Shown here: in pieces, positions 9,279 through 18,540 of the stretch
Numbering within the stretch: the first letter of the stretch is position 1
How the letters are laid out: each line of letters starts with the position of its first letter
Origin: Pelagibacterium halotolerans B2
Lineage (GTDB): Bacteria > Pseudomonadota > Alphaproteobacteria > Rhizobiales > Devosiaceae
DNA: 64,000 bases
Direction of reading: 5' to 3'
Assembly (NCBI RefSeq): GCF_000230555.1
Contig: NC_016078.1
Span: forward strand, 2,418,001 to 2,482,000
Position numbers and translations under genes: made by a program
Notes under the pieces: model-generated
The model's input: only the letters and a program-made list of their open reading frames with translations
Database searches by the model: none
Told to the model about the DNA's origin: nothing

Positions 9279-9317
9279 TGAGCGTCAAAGAAGATCGTCA
9301 CCGCCCACCCCACGCTT

Positions 9318-9366
9318 CACCTCTCCCTCGGGGGAGAGGTCGGCGCGAAGCGACAGGTGAGGGGGC
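9318..9366. repeat. Palindromic repeat around CACCTCTCCCTC
   Basis: The segment has inverted ends (CACCTCTCCC with GGGGGAGAGGT) and then a second CAGGTGAGGGGG arm. It is a common form of intergenic palindrome. It ends about 30 bp from the stop of the ABC-F gene and could help to end that transcript. Confidence 0.6.
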
Positions 9367-9394
9367 CTTTCTTACTTGTTCATCAAGGCGCCCC

Positions 9395-11017
9395 CTAATG
9401 CCTCAACCCCGGCGCCTCCTGCCCGGTGCTCTCCACATACTCCCGATACCCGCCCCCGAACGTCCGCACGCCCTCGGGCGAAACCTCAAGCACCCGGTTA
9501 GACAATTCAGCCAGGAAATGCCGGTCGTGCGAGACGAACAGCATGGTGCCCTCGTAGTTGGCCAATGCTTCGATCAGCATTTCCTTGGTGGCGATGTCGA
9601 GATGGTTGGTGGGCTCGTCCAGCACCAGGAAATTGGGGGGATCGAACAGCATCATGGCCATCACAAGCCGCGCCTTCTCCCCGCCCGAAAGCACCCGGCA
9701 TTTCTTTTCGACGTCATCGCCGGAAAACCCGAAACACCCCGCCAAAGCCCGCAGCGGCGCCTGGCCTGCCTGCGGGAATTCGCTTTGCAGCATGTCGAAG
9801 ATCGACTTGTCCCCGTCCAGCCGGTCCATGGCATGCTGGGCGAAATAGGCCATCTTGACCGACGGCCCCCGCGCCACCGACCCGGTATCCGGCTCAGCCG
9901 CCCCGGTCACCAGTTTGAGGAGTGTCGATTTGCCCGCACCATTGACCCCCATGATCGCCCAGCGCTCCTTGCGCCGCACATGAAAATCGAGCCCGTCATA
10001 AATGGTCTTTTCCCCGTACGTCTTGGCGACGCCCTTCAATACCGCCACATCCTCGCCCGACCGCGGCGCGGGGCGGAATTCGAACACCACTTTCTGCGCC
10101 CGCTTGGGCGGCTCGACCCTGTCGATCTTGTCGAGCTTTTTCACCCGGCTCTGCACCTGTGCCGCATGGCTCGCCCGCGCCTTGAACCGTTCGATGAACT
10201 GGATTTCCTTGGCCAGCATCGCCTGCTGGCGCTCGAACTGGGCCTGCTGGTTCTTGTCGGCTACGGCCCGCTGTTCCTGATAGAATTCATAGTCGCCCGT
10301 ATAGGACGTCAACGTGCCGGCATCGATCTCGATGATCTTGTTGACCACCCGGTTCATGAACGCCCGGTCGTGCGAGGTCATCAGCAGCGCGCCGGTGAAA
10401 TTTTTCAAAAACTCCTCGAGCCAGATCAGGCTTTCGATGTCCAGATGGTTCGAGGGTTCGTCGAGCAGCAGCACATCGGGTTTGGCAAGCAGGATCTTGG
10501 CCAGCGCCACGCGCATCTTCCAGCCGCCCGACAGCGCCCCCACATCGCCATCCATCATGGCCTGGGAAAATCCGAGCCCGTCGAGCACCTCGCGCGAACG
10601 CCCGTCCAGCGCATAACCGTCAAGTTCCTCGAACTGTTCGGTCACCTCGCCATAGCGCGCGATGATCGTGTCCATCTCGCCGGCCTTGTCGGGATCGCCC
10701 ATATCGACTTCGAGCTTCCGCATTTCCGCGCTGAGCGCCGCCACCGGCCCGGCCCCATCCATGGTCTCGGCCACCACCGAACGCCCCGCCATCTCGCCCA
10801 CATCCTGGGAGAAATAGCCGATGGTGGTGCCCCGATCGATGGACACCTGCCCCTCATCGGGCGCTTCTTCGCCGGTAATCATGCGAAACAGCGTCGTTTT
10901 TCCCGACCCGTTCGGTCCCACAAGCCCGATCTTTTCGCCTTTCTGGAGCGCAGCCGAGGCTTCGATGAAAACGATCTGTTTCCCGTTCTGCTTGCCGATA
11001 TTTTCAAGACGGATCAT
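9395..11017 (-). CDS. ABC-F family ATPase
   Basis: A 540-residue cytoplasmic protein with two ABC ATPase domains and no membrane segment, the ABC-F plan of ribosome-associated translation factors. The first domain has GPNGSGKTT (about residues 34-42), the signature LSGGWKMRVALAK and LLLDEPSNHLD; the second has GVNGAGKST, LSGGEKARLVMA and LVLDEPTNHLD. Between them lies the charged linker (QFERQQAMLAKEIQFIERFKARA) that reaches the tRNA site in this family. It is closest in layout to the YbiT/Uup group; the exact subfamily cannot be fixed by eye. A strong hairpin lies 24 bp before the start codon. Confidence 0.9.
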   Translation of the reverse strand: MIRLENIGKQNGKQIVFIEASAALQKGEKIGLVGPNGSGKTTLFRMITGEEAPDEGQVSIDRGTTIGYFSQDVGEMAGRSVVAETMDGAGPVAALSAEMRKLEVDMGDPDKAGEMDTIIARYGEVTEQFEELDGYALDGRSREVLDGLGFSQAMMDGDVGALSGGWKMRVALAKILLAKPDVLLLDEPSNHLDIESLIWLEEFLKNFTGALLMTSHDRAFMNRVVNKIIEIDAGTLTSYTGDYEFYQEQRAVADKNQQAQFERQQAMLAKEIQFIERFKARASHAAQVQSRVKKLDKIDRVEPPKRAQKVVFEFRPAPRSGEDVAVLKGVAKTYGEKTIYDGLDFHVRRKERWAIMGVNGAGKSTLLKLVTGAAEPDTGSVARGPSVKMAYFAQHAMDRLDGDKSIFDMLQSEFPQAGQAPLRALAGCFGFSGDDVEKKCRVLSGGEKARLVMAMMLFDPPNFLVLDEPTNHLDIATKEMLIEALANYEGTMLFVSHDRHFLAELSNRVLEVSPEGVRTFGGGYREYVESTGQEAPGLRH

Positions 11018-11040
11018 GAGGGTGCTTCCAACAAAGACAA

Positions 11041-11063
11041 GGCCGCCCCCGTAAGGGCGGCCA
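11041..11063 (-). terminator. Hairpin in the ABC-F leader, terminator or attenuator
   Basis: GGCCGCCC and GGGCGGCC form an 8 bp stem. On the minus strand it is followed by TTGTCTTTG and then, 24 bp on, the ABC-F start codon. It may end the upstream small membrane gene or act as an attenuator for the ABC-F gene. Confidence 0.55.
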
Positions 11064-11111
11064 ATTCAGTCTGCCGTAAATCATTTTGCGGCGATCAGTG
11101 CAAGGGCACGT

Positions 11112-11144
11112 TAGAGCGCGTCCAGCAAAAGTGGAAATGCTCTA
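11112..11144. repeat. Short palindrome TAGAGC...GCTCTA
   Basis: A 33 bp element bounded by TAGAGC and GCTCTA, with CGTCCAGCAAAAGTGGAAAT inside. Similar short elements are common between genes in Hyphomicrobiales. Its right edge overlaps the stop codon of the small membrane gene. Confidence 0.5.
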
Positions 11145-11300
11145 GCCTGCAAAATGCGCGCCGAGGAAATAGGGCCACACGATGATTGCCAACACGCCTG
11201 TCCAGAAACCGAGGTTCAGATAGCCTATGGTGAACAGCCAGCCGACAAACCACAGCATACCGACGCCGGAGTGCTGTTCGATCTTGATGCGTCTATCCAT
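11142..11300 (-). CDS. Small membrane protein, 52 residues
   Basis: The protein starts MDRRIKIEQHSGVGM and has two closely packed hydrophobic helices (LWFVGWLFTIGYLNLGFW and VLAIIVWPYFLGA), so it should be an inner-membrane hairpin. The ATG at 11300 was chosen because GGGGGAT lies seven bases upstream; a longer frame begins 27 bases earlier without such a site. The family is not recognised by name, but helical-hairpin proteins of this size are common in alphaproteobacteria. It precedes the ABC-F gene on the same strand, separated by a hairpin. Confidence 0.7.
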   Translation of the reverse strand: MDRRIKIEQHSGVGMLWFVGWLFTIGYLNLGFWTGVLAIIVWPYFLGAHFAG

Positions 11301-11350
11301 TTGAAATCCCCCGATGCAGGAATGCATCCAAGAGATGGGAGATTTTCCCG

Positions 11351-12463
11351 CTATTGCAATATGCCGGTCTTGTAGAGCGTGATCCGGACACCATTGTTGT
11401 CGATGCTGCCGCCGGGTTTTTCGAACGTCAGCCCCGTTGCCCGCGCCAGCGCCGGGTCGGCCGTCACCATCCCCAACCGCCAGCCGGAAAACCGCGTCCG
11501 CATGACCGTGCCCAGCGCGCCATAAAGCGGATAGAGCTTTTTGCGGTCCCCGATGCGCAAGCCATAGGGCGGATTGACGATCACCAGACCCGCAGGCCCT
11601 TCCGGCGGCTCCAGCTCATCGATCGGGGTCTGCGCAAAGCGCGTGGCCGAACTTACCCCCGCCCGCTCTGCATTGGCTAAACTCATCCGGATCGCACCGG
11701 CATCCCTGTCGCTGCCGCATAAGAAGAAAGGTGATGTGACACTGCCGGATTGAGCCTTCATGGCGGCCCACATATCGGGATTGAAGCGGGCCAGATGTTC
11801 GAATGCAAAGCCGCGTGCCCGGCCGGGCTTGAGCCCCAGCGCCATCTCCGCCGCCTCGATCACGAAAGTCCCCGACCCGCACATGGGATCGACCACCGGC
11901 TCGCTGCCGCTGTATCCGCACTCGCGCAGCAAAAGGGCTGCTGTGGTTTCCCGCATCGGCGCCTTGTTGACCTCGAGTTTATGCCCGCGCCTGTGCAGCC
12001 CCTCACCCGACGTGTCCACACTGATCGTGCACAGATCGTTTTCGATCCGCACGAGAACCCGAACTTGCGCACCGCTTTCGATTGGTGCGCCCAGTTCTTG
12101 CGCTATCGCTTTTTCCACCCGCTCCGCCGCAGCGCCGGAATGATAGATCTTCGATTTCCGGCAGCTCGCCTCCACCCGCACCGGAATATCCTTGCGCAGC
12201 ACGTCGCCCCACGCCACTGCACGCGTCCGCTTGTCGAGCTGCGCCAGATGGCTGGCGCGAAAACTGTCGATCCGCACCAGCACCCGTCCGGCGCCCCGCA
12301 GTTCGAGATTGGCGCGCCAGACCTCGCTCCAACCGCCCGAAATCTCCACCCCGCCGAATACCGGTCTGGGATCGGAAAAGCCAAGCTCGCCGGCCTCCCG
12401 GTGAAGTGCGTTTTCAAAGCCGGGCGTGGCCACCAGAAATATAGGGAATTGATCTTTGTCCAT
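11351..12463 (-). CDS. THUMP-domain class I RNA methyltransferase (RlmL N-terminal type)
   Basis: A 370-residue SAM-dependent methyltransferase. An N-terminal ferredoxin-like/THUMP segment (about residues 1-160) for RNA binding is followed by a Rossmann-fold domain. The SAM-site motif PVVDPMCGSGTFVIEAA begins near residue 186, and the catalytic NPPYG motif of N6-adenine/N2-guanine methyltransferases lies near residue 292. It resembles the guanine-2445 methyltransferase half of E. coli RlmL, so 23S rRNA is the likely target; this is inferred from the family. The next gene upstream on the same strand starts about 1.1 kb away. Confidence 0.88.
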   Translation of the reverse strand: MDKDQFPIFLVATPGFENALHREAGELGFSDPRPVFGGVEISGGWSEVWRANLELRGAGRVLVRIDSFRASHLAQLDKRTRAVAWGDVLRKDIPVRVEASCRKSKIYHSGAAAERVEKAIAQELGAPIESGAQVRVLVRIENDLCTISVDTSGEGLHRRGHKLEVNKAPMRETTAALLLRECGYSGSEPVVDPMCGSGTFVIEAAEMALGLKPGRARGFAFEHLARFNPDMWAAMKAQSGSVTSPFFLCGSDRDAGAIRMSLANAERAGVSSATRFAQTPIDELEPPEGPAGLVIVNPPYGLRIGDRKKLYPLYGALGTVMRTRFSGWRLGMVTADPALARATGLTFEKPGGSIDNNGVRITLYKTGILQ

Positions 12464-12502
12464 ACCCCTCCATATCCGGGTGCAACGGCCGACGCGACCA
12501 AA

Positions 12503-13582
12503 TTATTGCCGGCGCTCTTTGGCCCGGTCGAACGGCAGGACAAGCAGCGTCTCCAGTGGTCCGCGCTCAAAATGGCGGCGCCAGATCACCGCAAAGAACC
12601 CGGCCAGGATCATCACGACAATCACCGAAACCATGGCCTCCCCAACGCTCTCGCGCCGCACGATATCCTTGAAAAAATGCAACGCGACAAGGTGAGCGAC
12701 ATAAAAGCTGAAAGCCAGTTGCCCCAGAGCGACCAGGGGGCCGCACAAGCGCGGCCAGCGCTGGACAATGATGAGCATGGCGCCGGTGACAGCGCTCGCT
12801 GCCCCGATCGAGCCGGTCACCCAAAGCGGCATCTGGCTGTGTGGCGCATCCGAGAGCAATTGACGCCAATCGGCCAGCTCATCGGGCGGACCGAGGATTT
12901 GCAGGCCGATGGCCGCGACAATTGCGGAACTCACCGCCACCGCGCTTCCAATCAGCAACAATCGGAGCTGGCTCGGATCGGATCGCAAATCGAGCCGCCC
13001 CACCCACATACCCCAAAGCAGCGCCGGAGACCATGTGAGCAGCGGATATGGCCCGGTCAGCAACAACCCGTCGACAATTTCGATAGGACGATCTCCTGCA
13101 ACAACCGTTTCGCGCCAGACAAAATCAGGCCATTGCGCGCTGATGGCAAAATAAGCGAGCGGCCCGCAGACAGTGGTCAGGGCGGCGAGAACGCCCAGAA
13201 GCCGCGATGGCAGCCCTATGACGAGGACGCCAAATACATAGAAGACGGCATAGTGATGCAGGATCACCGCAATGCCGTGATCGAGCATCTGCAAGCTCAA
13301 CCCCAGTGGGAGCAGCACCAAAGCCATCCATATCAGCCGATATCTGGCAACACCCAACTGCCCGGGCCGTGCCGACAGAAGCGACATGCCAATTCCGGCA
13401 ATGAAAGCAAAGAGGATCGACGCCCGGCCATGGGGCAGATTGTAAAGAACTTCCGCGAAATTTGTCCGATCGCGCGGTCCCACATGGACCATCAGCATCC
13501 CCAAAACGGCAAGCGCCCGCGCCGCGTCGATCCCGCCGATCCGCGTACCCTCTCGCTGTTGCGGCCGTGTCTCGTCGCTCAT
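12503..13582 (-). CDS. Multi-pass membrane protein, DUF1624/DUF418 (YeiB-like)
   Basis: A 359-residue inner-membrane protein with about nine to ten helices. The N-terminal motif GIDAARALAVLGMLMVH and the following HGRASILFAFIAGIGMSLL match the heparan-glucosaminide acetyltransferase-like (DUF1624) start. The C-terminal half, with AFSFYVAHLV, resembles DUF418 of YeiB proteins. Family members are proposed to move acyl groups across the membrane, but the substrate is unknown. It lies about 40 bp upstream of the rRNA methyltransferase on the same strand. Confidence 0.82.
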   Translation of the reverse strand: MSDETRPQQREGTRIGGIDAARALAVLGMLMVHVGPRDRTNFAEVLYNLPHGRASILFAFIAGIGMSLLSARPGQLGVARYRLIWMALVLLPLGLSLQMLDHGIAVILHHYAVFYVFGVLVIGLPSRLLGVLAALTTVCGPLAYFAISAQWPDFVWRETVVAGDRPIEIVDGLLLTGPYPLLTWSPALLWGMWVGRLDLRSDPSQLRLLLIGSAVAVSSAIVAAIGLQILGPPDELADWRQLLSDAPHSQMPLWVTGSIGAASAVTGAMLIIVQRWPRLCGPLVALGQLAFSFYVAHLVALHFFKDIVRRESVGEAMVSVIVVMILAGFFAVIWRRHFERGPLETLLVLPFDRAKERRQ

Positions 13583-13604
13583 TGGATTTCATGTTCCACG
13601 AGAA

Positions 13605-13632
13605 AAGGGGCGCCCTTTCGGACGCCCCTTGT
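13605..13632 (-). terminator. Terminator downstream of the small lipoprotein gene
   Basis: On the minus strand, AAGGGGCGTCC, a GAAA loop and GGGCGCCCCTT form a strong stem followed by TTCTC. It lies just after the lipoprotein stop and just before the next gene downstream. Confidence 0.8.
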
Positions 13633-13656
13633 CAAAACAAATCATAAATCCGGTTG

Positions 13657-13803
13657 TTATTCGACCGCAGGTTCGGCCGGAACAGCCGGATCAGTCGTTA
13701 CTGCCGGATCGGCAGGAACACCACCATCCTCGGGCGGAGGCATGTCACAAGCGGCAACGGCCAGCATGAGCGGCAGAGCCAGAAGGGCAAGAAACTTACG
13801 CAT
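13657..13803 (-). CDS. Small lipoprotein, 48 residues
   Basis: A short gene encoding a basic N-terminus (MRKFLALLALPLMLA), then a lipobox AVAAC at residues 16-20, so the mature protein would begin with a lipidated Cys20. The remaining 28 residues are Pro/Ala/Asp/Glu-rich (PADPAV, TDPAVPAEPAV) and look disordered. The ATG at 13803 has GGAGA seven to eight bases upstream, and a strong terminator follows the stop, so the gene seems complete and transcribed on its own. Small lipoproteins of this kind are common, but their function is usually unknown. Confidence 0.8.
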   Translation of the reverse strand: MRKFLALLALPLMLAVAACDMPPPEDGGVPADPAVTTDPAVPAEPAVE

Positions 13804-14106
13804 TTTTGGTCTCCTTTTCATTCTCAAAACAAAAATGGCCGATGGCGGGAATGGTTCCCATCTCGGGTGGATACGGCCATCAGCCGGTCATCCAGAAAGC
13901 GGCACTGTGTTGACCGCTCGACTCTGGGAGCCAACGATGACAAAAATGTGATCGGCCGGAATCATACGGTAATTCAAGCGATTGGCGCTTGGCAGATCCG
14001 ATCGCGGCGTGCCCGACTCGATAAAAGATGGCAAGGAGAAGGCAAATCGGCTCGGACCAGTGGTTCACCCATCAAGCCATAGCTCCTGATTTAGGCAGCC
14101 CATACA
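13804..14106. other. Intergenic region upstream of the lipoprotein and benE genes
   Basis: About 300 bp between two divergent genes. It should hold both promoters; no clear -35/-10 pair, repeat or RNA gene could be assigned. Confidence 0.5.
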
Positions 14107-15306
14107 GTGACTGATCCCTCGTTCGAGCCATCGCCCGCGCATTCCGGAACCCTGTTTCAGCCGATATTCTCTGGGCTCCTTGCAGCAGTCGTGGGTTTTG
14201 CCAGTTCGTTTGCCATCGTTTTGCAGGGGTTTGACGCCGCGGGCGCCACCCAGGCGCAGGCTGCTTCCGGTCTCTTCGCGCTCTGCCTGGGCATGGCTCT
14301 GGTCGGGATCGCCATGAGCTACATTACGAAAATGCCGCTCTCGATTGCCTGGTCCACGCCGGGCGCCGCGCTGCTTATCACGACCGGCGCAGTCCAGGGC
14401 GGTTTCCCCGCAGCCGTCGGCGCATTCATCGTCGCTGCAATCCTCGTCGTTATCGCCGGGTTCTGGAGGCCCTTCGGACGGGCCGTCGCGGCGATCCCCA
14501 TGCCTCTGGCCAGTGCAATGCTTGCCGGTATTCTGTTCAATCTGTGCCTTGCTCCCGTCAGGGCCGTGGCCGAACTTCCAACGCTGGCACTGCCCATTAT
14601 TGTGGTCTGGGCCGTCTGCCTGCGCTTTGCCCGCATCTGGGCCGTACCGGCCGCGGTGGCAGTAAGCGCCGCGATGATTGCCATATCGACCGAACTCCCG
14701 GCTGACATTCTGACCGGTGCCTTGCCCGCCCCGGTTCTGGTCGTTCCAACGCTCAATCTCGACGCCATCATCGGCATAGCATTGCCACTGTTCGTCGTGA
14801 CCATGGCCTCGCAGAATATTCCCGGGCTGGCCGTCCTGCGGTCCAATGGCTATCAGCCTGACGTCAAACCGATCTTCGTTTCCACCGGGCTGGTCAGCGC
14901 CATTGGCGCGCTGCTGGGAGGACAACTCATCAACCTGGCTGCTATCACCGCCGCTTTATGCGCCGGGCCGGAGGCGCACCCTGACAGAACGCGGCGCTAT
15001 GTGGCGGCCATGACAGCGGGCTTTGCCTATGTGCTGTTCGCTCTGGGGGCGGGCATTGCTGCGGCCTTCATTTCCGCAGCGCCCCCTATCCTGATCGAGG
15101 CTGTTGCCGGGCTGGCCCTCATCGGTGCCCTCGCCAACGCGCTCGTCGGCTCTGTCGCGAACGAGGAGTTTCGCCTGCCGGCCGTCCTCACCTTCGTGAC
15201 GGCCGCCTCGGGCCTGACATTATTCGGTGTCGGCGCTGCTTTTTGGGGGCTCATCGTCGGCGGTGCGCTGCACGTGCTCCTGAAAACAAAAAAGGCGGCC
15301 AGTTAG
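14107..15306 (+). CDS. benE: BenE-family transporter
   Basis: A 399-residue inner-membrane protein with about twelve helices. The sequence has the BenE signature FVVTMASQNIPGLAVLR near residue 237 and the N-terminal SFAIVLQGFDAAGA helix, typical of benzoate:proton symporters of the NCS2-like group. No aromatic degradation genes are nearby, so benzoate as substrate is not supported by context. The start is a GTG at 14107 with a poor ribosome site, so the exact start is uncertain. It is convergent with the porin-like gene. Confidence 0.88.
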   Translation: MTDPSFEPSPAHSGTLFQPIFSGLLAAVVGFASSFAIVLQGFDAAGATQAQAASGLFALCLGMALVGIAMSYITKMPLSIAWSTPGAALLITTGAVQGGFPAAVGAFIVAAILVVIAGFWRPFGRAVAAIPMPLASAMLAGILFNLCLAPVRAVAELPTLALPIIVVWAVCLRFARIWAVPAAVAVSAAMIAISTELPADILTGALPAPVLVVPTLNLDAIIGIALPLFVVTMASQNIPGLAVLRSNGYQPDVKPIFVSTGLVSAIGALLGGQLINLAAITAALCAGPEAHPDRTRRYVAAMTAGFAYVLFALGAGIAAAFISAAPPILIEAVAGLALIGALANALVGSVANEEFRLPAVLTFVTAASGLTLFGVGAAFWGLIVGGALHVLLKTKKAAS

Positions 15307-15336
15307 ACCGCCTTCTTAAGCTGGCAGGACCAGCCC

Positions 15337-16059
15337 CTAGAAGCGATAGCGCAATGTGGCCCGCAATTCGTGAACCAAGGTGTCATCGACTACGTAGCGG
15401 GGCGTCTCATTGTTGTTCTCGATGCTCGCGATGTAGAGCGCACGATAGCCCAGATCGGCAACGATGGAGCCGAAATCGTAGCCCACACCTGCCATACCTG
15501 CCGCCGCAAAACTTGTATTGCTGTCCCACGGCCCAAAGGCGCCGTCGGAAACCCGCGAGTCGTTGAATGCAACGCCTGCGCCCGCGCCGACATAACCGAA
15601 CGCGCCACCTGCTGCTGACAGTCCCAAATCTCCAAGACCGAAATCGTAATAGGCATTGGCCAGAACTATGGTCGAGCGCAGCTCGAGTGTGTGAGCCACG
15701 CCCGAAACATCGGCTGTCATATCGTTGTTGGCGAGATAGTCGACCGTTGCGTCGAATCGCAGGCCCGTGCCGGTCTCATACCCTGCGCCGATGCCCGCGC
15801 TGTAGCCCCAGCCACCTTCCGTAATCGAAAAGACATCCGCCGTGTCGGGATGGCGTGCCTGACGCGACCAGGCGTAATTTCCCGCAACGCTTCCCCGTAG
15901 GTAGAACGAGCCTTTCAGACCCTCATCGACCGGCGGGACGTAGGGGGGGACGAAGTCCTTGTAGACAGGATAATCGAAAGACACCGGATCGGCAGCCATG
16001 GCCGCCGTCGACATAAGCGCTGCTGCCCCAACGACAGCAAAAGCGACCAGCTTTTTCAT
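15337..16059 (-). CDS. Outer-membrane beta-barrel protein
   Basis: A 240-residue exported protein. A signal peptide (MKKLVAFAVVGAAALMSTAAMA) ends in AMA-A, followed by a short Pro-rich stretch and alternating strands rich in Gly, Tyr and Phe. It finishes with LRYRF, whose terminal phenylalanine is the usual outer-membrane assembly signal. This is the OmpW/Omp25-like small barrel type common in Rhizobiales; its ligand or role is unknown. The ATG at 16059 was chosen because it begins the signal peptide; a frame eight codons longer would spoil it. Confidence 0.87.
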   Translation of the reverse strand: MKKLVAFAVVGAAALMSTAAMAADPVSFDYPVYKDFVPPYVPPVDEGLKGSFYLRGSVAGNYAWSRQARHPDTADVFSITEGGWGYSAGIGAGYETGTGLRFDATVDYLANNDMTADVSGVAHTLELRSTIVLANAYYDFGLGDLGLSAAGGAFGYVGAGAGVAFNDSRVSDGAFGPWDSNTSFAAAGMAGVGYDFGSIVADLGYRALYIASIENNNETPRYVVDDTLVHELRATLRYRF

Positions 16060-16162
16060 AGGCGTAAGTTCCCCAAGCATCAAATTCCCTAGAATTACGT
16101 GGAATTTAGAGGAACTTCCTTAAAGCGCGCTTAACCGTACCGCTTAACTGTAACGCCCGGAA

Positions 16163-17506
16163 TCATGCGACCTTCCCTATGGCCGCCACGATCTCGTTGA
16201 CAACCTGGGAGACCAGGGCCGCATCGTCGCCCTCTCCCATCACCCTTATGACCGGCTCGGTGCCCGATTCACGGATGATCAGACGTCCGGTCTCGCCGAG
16301 CCTGATTTCGGCATCGGCAATCAGAGCCCGGACCGACTTGTCATCGAGGGGCTTGCCGCGCCTGTAGCGTACGCTCTGGAGCAATTGCGGCACGGGATCG
16401 AAACGATGGCAAACCTCGGAAACCGGCTTGCCTTCCTGCTTGACCACCGAGAGCAGTTGCAAGGCCGCGACAAGCCCATCGCCGGTCGTCGTGAAATCGG
16501 ACAGAATGATATGGCCCGATTGCTCGCCGCCCACATTAAAGCCCTTGCCGCGCATCGCTTCGAGCACATAGCGGTCTCCGACCTTGGTGCGCTCGAGCAG
16601 CAAACCCTGTGCCTCGAGATAGCGCTGAAGCCCAAGATTGGACATGACCGTGGCAACGATCCCGCCGCCGGCAAGCTGGCCGCGCTCGTGCCATGACGTC
16701 CCGATAACGGCCATCACCTGGTCGCCATCGACCATATCGCCCTTCTCATCGACAATCAGCACGCGGTCCGCATCGCCATCGAGCGCAATCCCGATATCGG
16801 CGCGCAACTCACGAACCTTTTCGATAAGCGCACCCGGCGCGGTCGATCCACATCCGTCGTTGATGTTGAAGCCATCGGGCGAAATGCCGATCGAGATGAC
16901 TTCGGCCCCAAGCTCCCAAAGCACTTCCGGGGCGGTCTTGTAGGCGGCGCCGTTTGCGCAATCGACCACGACCCGCAGCCCGGTGAAATCCATATCGCGC
17001 GGCAGCGTGCGCTTGGCGTATTCGACATAACGCGTGCGCGCTTCCTCGACCCGACGTGCCCGACCAACCCGGGTGCCGCGCGCCAGCCTGGGGGTAAGAT
17101 CGGAATCGATGAGACTTTCGATCTCGGCTTCGAAACTGTCGGAAAGCTTGTATCCATCGGGCCGGAACAGCTTGATGCCATTATCGTCGAACGGATTGTG
17201 GGAGGCCGAGATCATAACGCCGACATCGGCCCGCAAGGAACGGGTGAGCATTGCCACCGCGGGTGTCGGCATGGGGCCGAGCAACAGCACATCCATGCCC
17301 ACGGCCGTGAAGCCGGCAGTGAGGGCATTTTCGATCATATAGCCCGAACGGCGCGTGTCCTTGCCGATCACTACGCGATGCGCGTAGTCGCCACGCGTAA
17401 AGGCGAGCCCGGTCGCCATGCCGACCTTGAGCGCCAGTTCAGGCGTCAGTTTCGGACCATTGGCGAGCCCCCGAATGCCGTCGGTGCCGAAATATTTGCG
17501 AGCCAT
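16163..17506 (-). CDS. glmM: Phosphoglucosamine mutase
   Basis: GlmM converts glucosamine-6-phosphate to glucosamine-1-phosphate, feeding UDP-GlcNAc for peptidoglycan and lipid A. The 447-residue length is standard. The N-terminal FGTDGIRG motif is present, the phosphorylated serine is Ser102 in [15 protein letters not shown], the magnesium loop is DGDADR near residue 240, and the phosphate-binding [12 protein letters not shown] lies near the C-terminus. In related genomes glmM usually follows ftsH closely. Here a methyltransferase gene, a chemoreceptor gene and a repeat block separate them by about 3.8 kb. Confidence 0.97.
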   Translation of the reverse strand: MARKYFGTDGIRGLANGPKLTPELALKVGMATGLAFTRGDYAHRVVIGKDTRRSGYMIENALTAGFTAVGMDVLLLGPMPTPAVAMLTRSLRADVGVMISASHNPFDDNGIKLFRPDGYKLSDSFEAEIESLIDSDLTPRLARGTRVGRARRVEEARTRYVEYAKRTLPRDMDFTGLRVVVDCANGAAYKTAPEVLWELGAEVISIGISPDGFNINDGCGSTAPGALIEKVRELRADIGIALDGDADRVLIVDEKGDMVDGDQVMAVIGTSWHERGQLAGGGIVATVMSNLGLQRYLEAQGLLLERTKVGDRYVLEAMRGKGFNVGGEQSGHIILSDFTTTGDGLVAALQLLSVVKQEGKPVSEVCHRFDPVPQLLQSVRYRRGKPLDDKSVRALIADAEIRLGETGRLIIRESGTEPVIRVMGEGDDAALVSQVVNEIVAAIGKVA

Positions 17507-17601
17507 GGGAGATTTCCAATTGTTCAGCAGCGCACCAAGCTATACCGGCCCCGGTGCAAAAAAAAGGCAAACACACTGACGCGGTAAAAATTGATGCGAG
17601 G

Positions 17602-18471
17602 TCAGCCGCGCTTTTCGAAAGCAAGGAAGCGATAGGTATTGACCGCAGCAAAGGCTTCCGGCGAGCGGTAATCGGCCTTGAGCCGTGCCACGATGTTCTC
17701 ACGCTCCGATTTCGGAACGAAAATCTTGTAGGCCGTCTTGAGAAACCAGAAGAGGATCGGCCGTTTGTGCGACAACAGCCCGCGCACCTGGTCGACCGTC
17801 GGCGCGACAAAGCCACGATAGACATTCTGATCGATGGCCATGGTTTGCGCGGCGGCAAGCGTTACATCCTCGTTCTCGACAACCACAAATCCGGCCCGCT
17901 CCACTGCGTCGACAAACTCGGAGTAGCGGTGTCCACCGCCCGGCTGCCTGTCTCCCTGATAGGCATGGGAACGGAAACAGTCGGCGATTATCACCCGGCC
18001 ATTGGGTGCGAGGATATGTTTGAGCTTGGCAAGACTGGCGTGCAGGTCCACATACTGGAAGCTCTCGGAGAACATGCACACGTCGAACGGACCCTCGCCC
18101 GAAAAGTCCTCGAATTTCGTCTCGTGCACACGCCCATTGGGGCCCAGCTTTTCAGCAGCCACTTCGGCCTGCAGATGGCTCGGGGTAATCATCTCGACGG
18201 TGTAGCCCTTGTCGAGCAACAGCTTTGCCATCTCGCCCGTGCCCCCGCCGATATCGAGAAGCCGGCCAGGGGCCGGCGGGATCAGCGCGAGGAGCTTTTC
18301 GACATAGCGCTCCTGGGCCATGCGAAGCTGGGGGATGTTGGGACGCTCGCCGGGTTCCCAAAGACCGTAGTGAAGCCATGGACTGTCGGCAAAGGTTTTG
18401 GCGACATAGACATAGAGGTCCAGTCCTTCGGTCTTGGTATCGATCTTGGCCACGCGCTGCTTCTCCATCAA
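17602..18471 (-). CDS. Class I SAM-dependent methyltransferase
   Basis: A 289-residue soluble methyltransferase. The SAM-binding glycine motif LLDIGGGTGEMAK lies near residue 70, followed by the acidic strand end and the motif FSESFQYVD near residue 132, like the small-molecule methyltransferases of the UbiE/cyclopropane-synthase-like clan. The N-terminal HYGLWEPGE stretch is typical of that group. The substrate is unknown. It lies 70 bp downstream of the chemoreceptor gene on the same strand and 95 bp upstream of glmM. Confidence 0.8.
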   Translation of the reverse strand: MMEKQRVAKIDTKTEGLDLYVYVAKTFADSPWLHYGLWEPGERPNIPQLRMAQERYVEKLLALIPPAPGRLLDIGGGTGEMAKLLLDKGYTVEMITPSHLQAEVAAEKLGPNGRVHETKFEDFSGEGPFDVCMFSESFQYVDLHASLAKLKHILAPNGRVIIADCFRSHAYQGDRQPGGGHRYSEFVDAVERAGFVVVENEDVTLAAAQTMAIDQNVYRGFVAPTVDQVRGLLSHKRPILFWFLKTAYKIFVPKSERENIVARLKADYRSPEAFAAVNTYRFLAFEKRG

Positions 18472-18540
18472 AGATGCCTCTCGGTACCCAAGAGCACGCT
18501 TCGTGACAAGGGGCGCCGGCCAAAGCTGATTGTACCCGGG

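Larger units (their letters stand above)
8233..9394. other. Gene-free repeat block between serC and the ABC-F gene
   Basis: No credible gene was found in these 1162 bases. The block holds, in order, a long inverted repeat of 32 bp arms (8420-8569), a short perfect hairpin (8607-8629), one copy of a long structured repeat (about 8665-9157) and a run of GC-rich palindromes (9132-9393). Open frames in it are conserved in length in the second copy at 20.4-20.9 kb, but they have no convincing start sites or protein-like composition. Confidence 0.8.
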
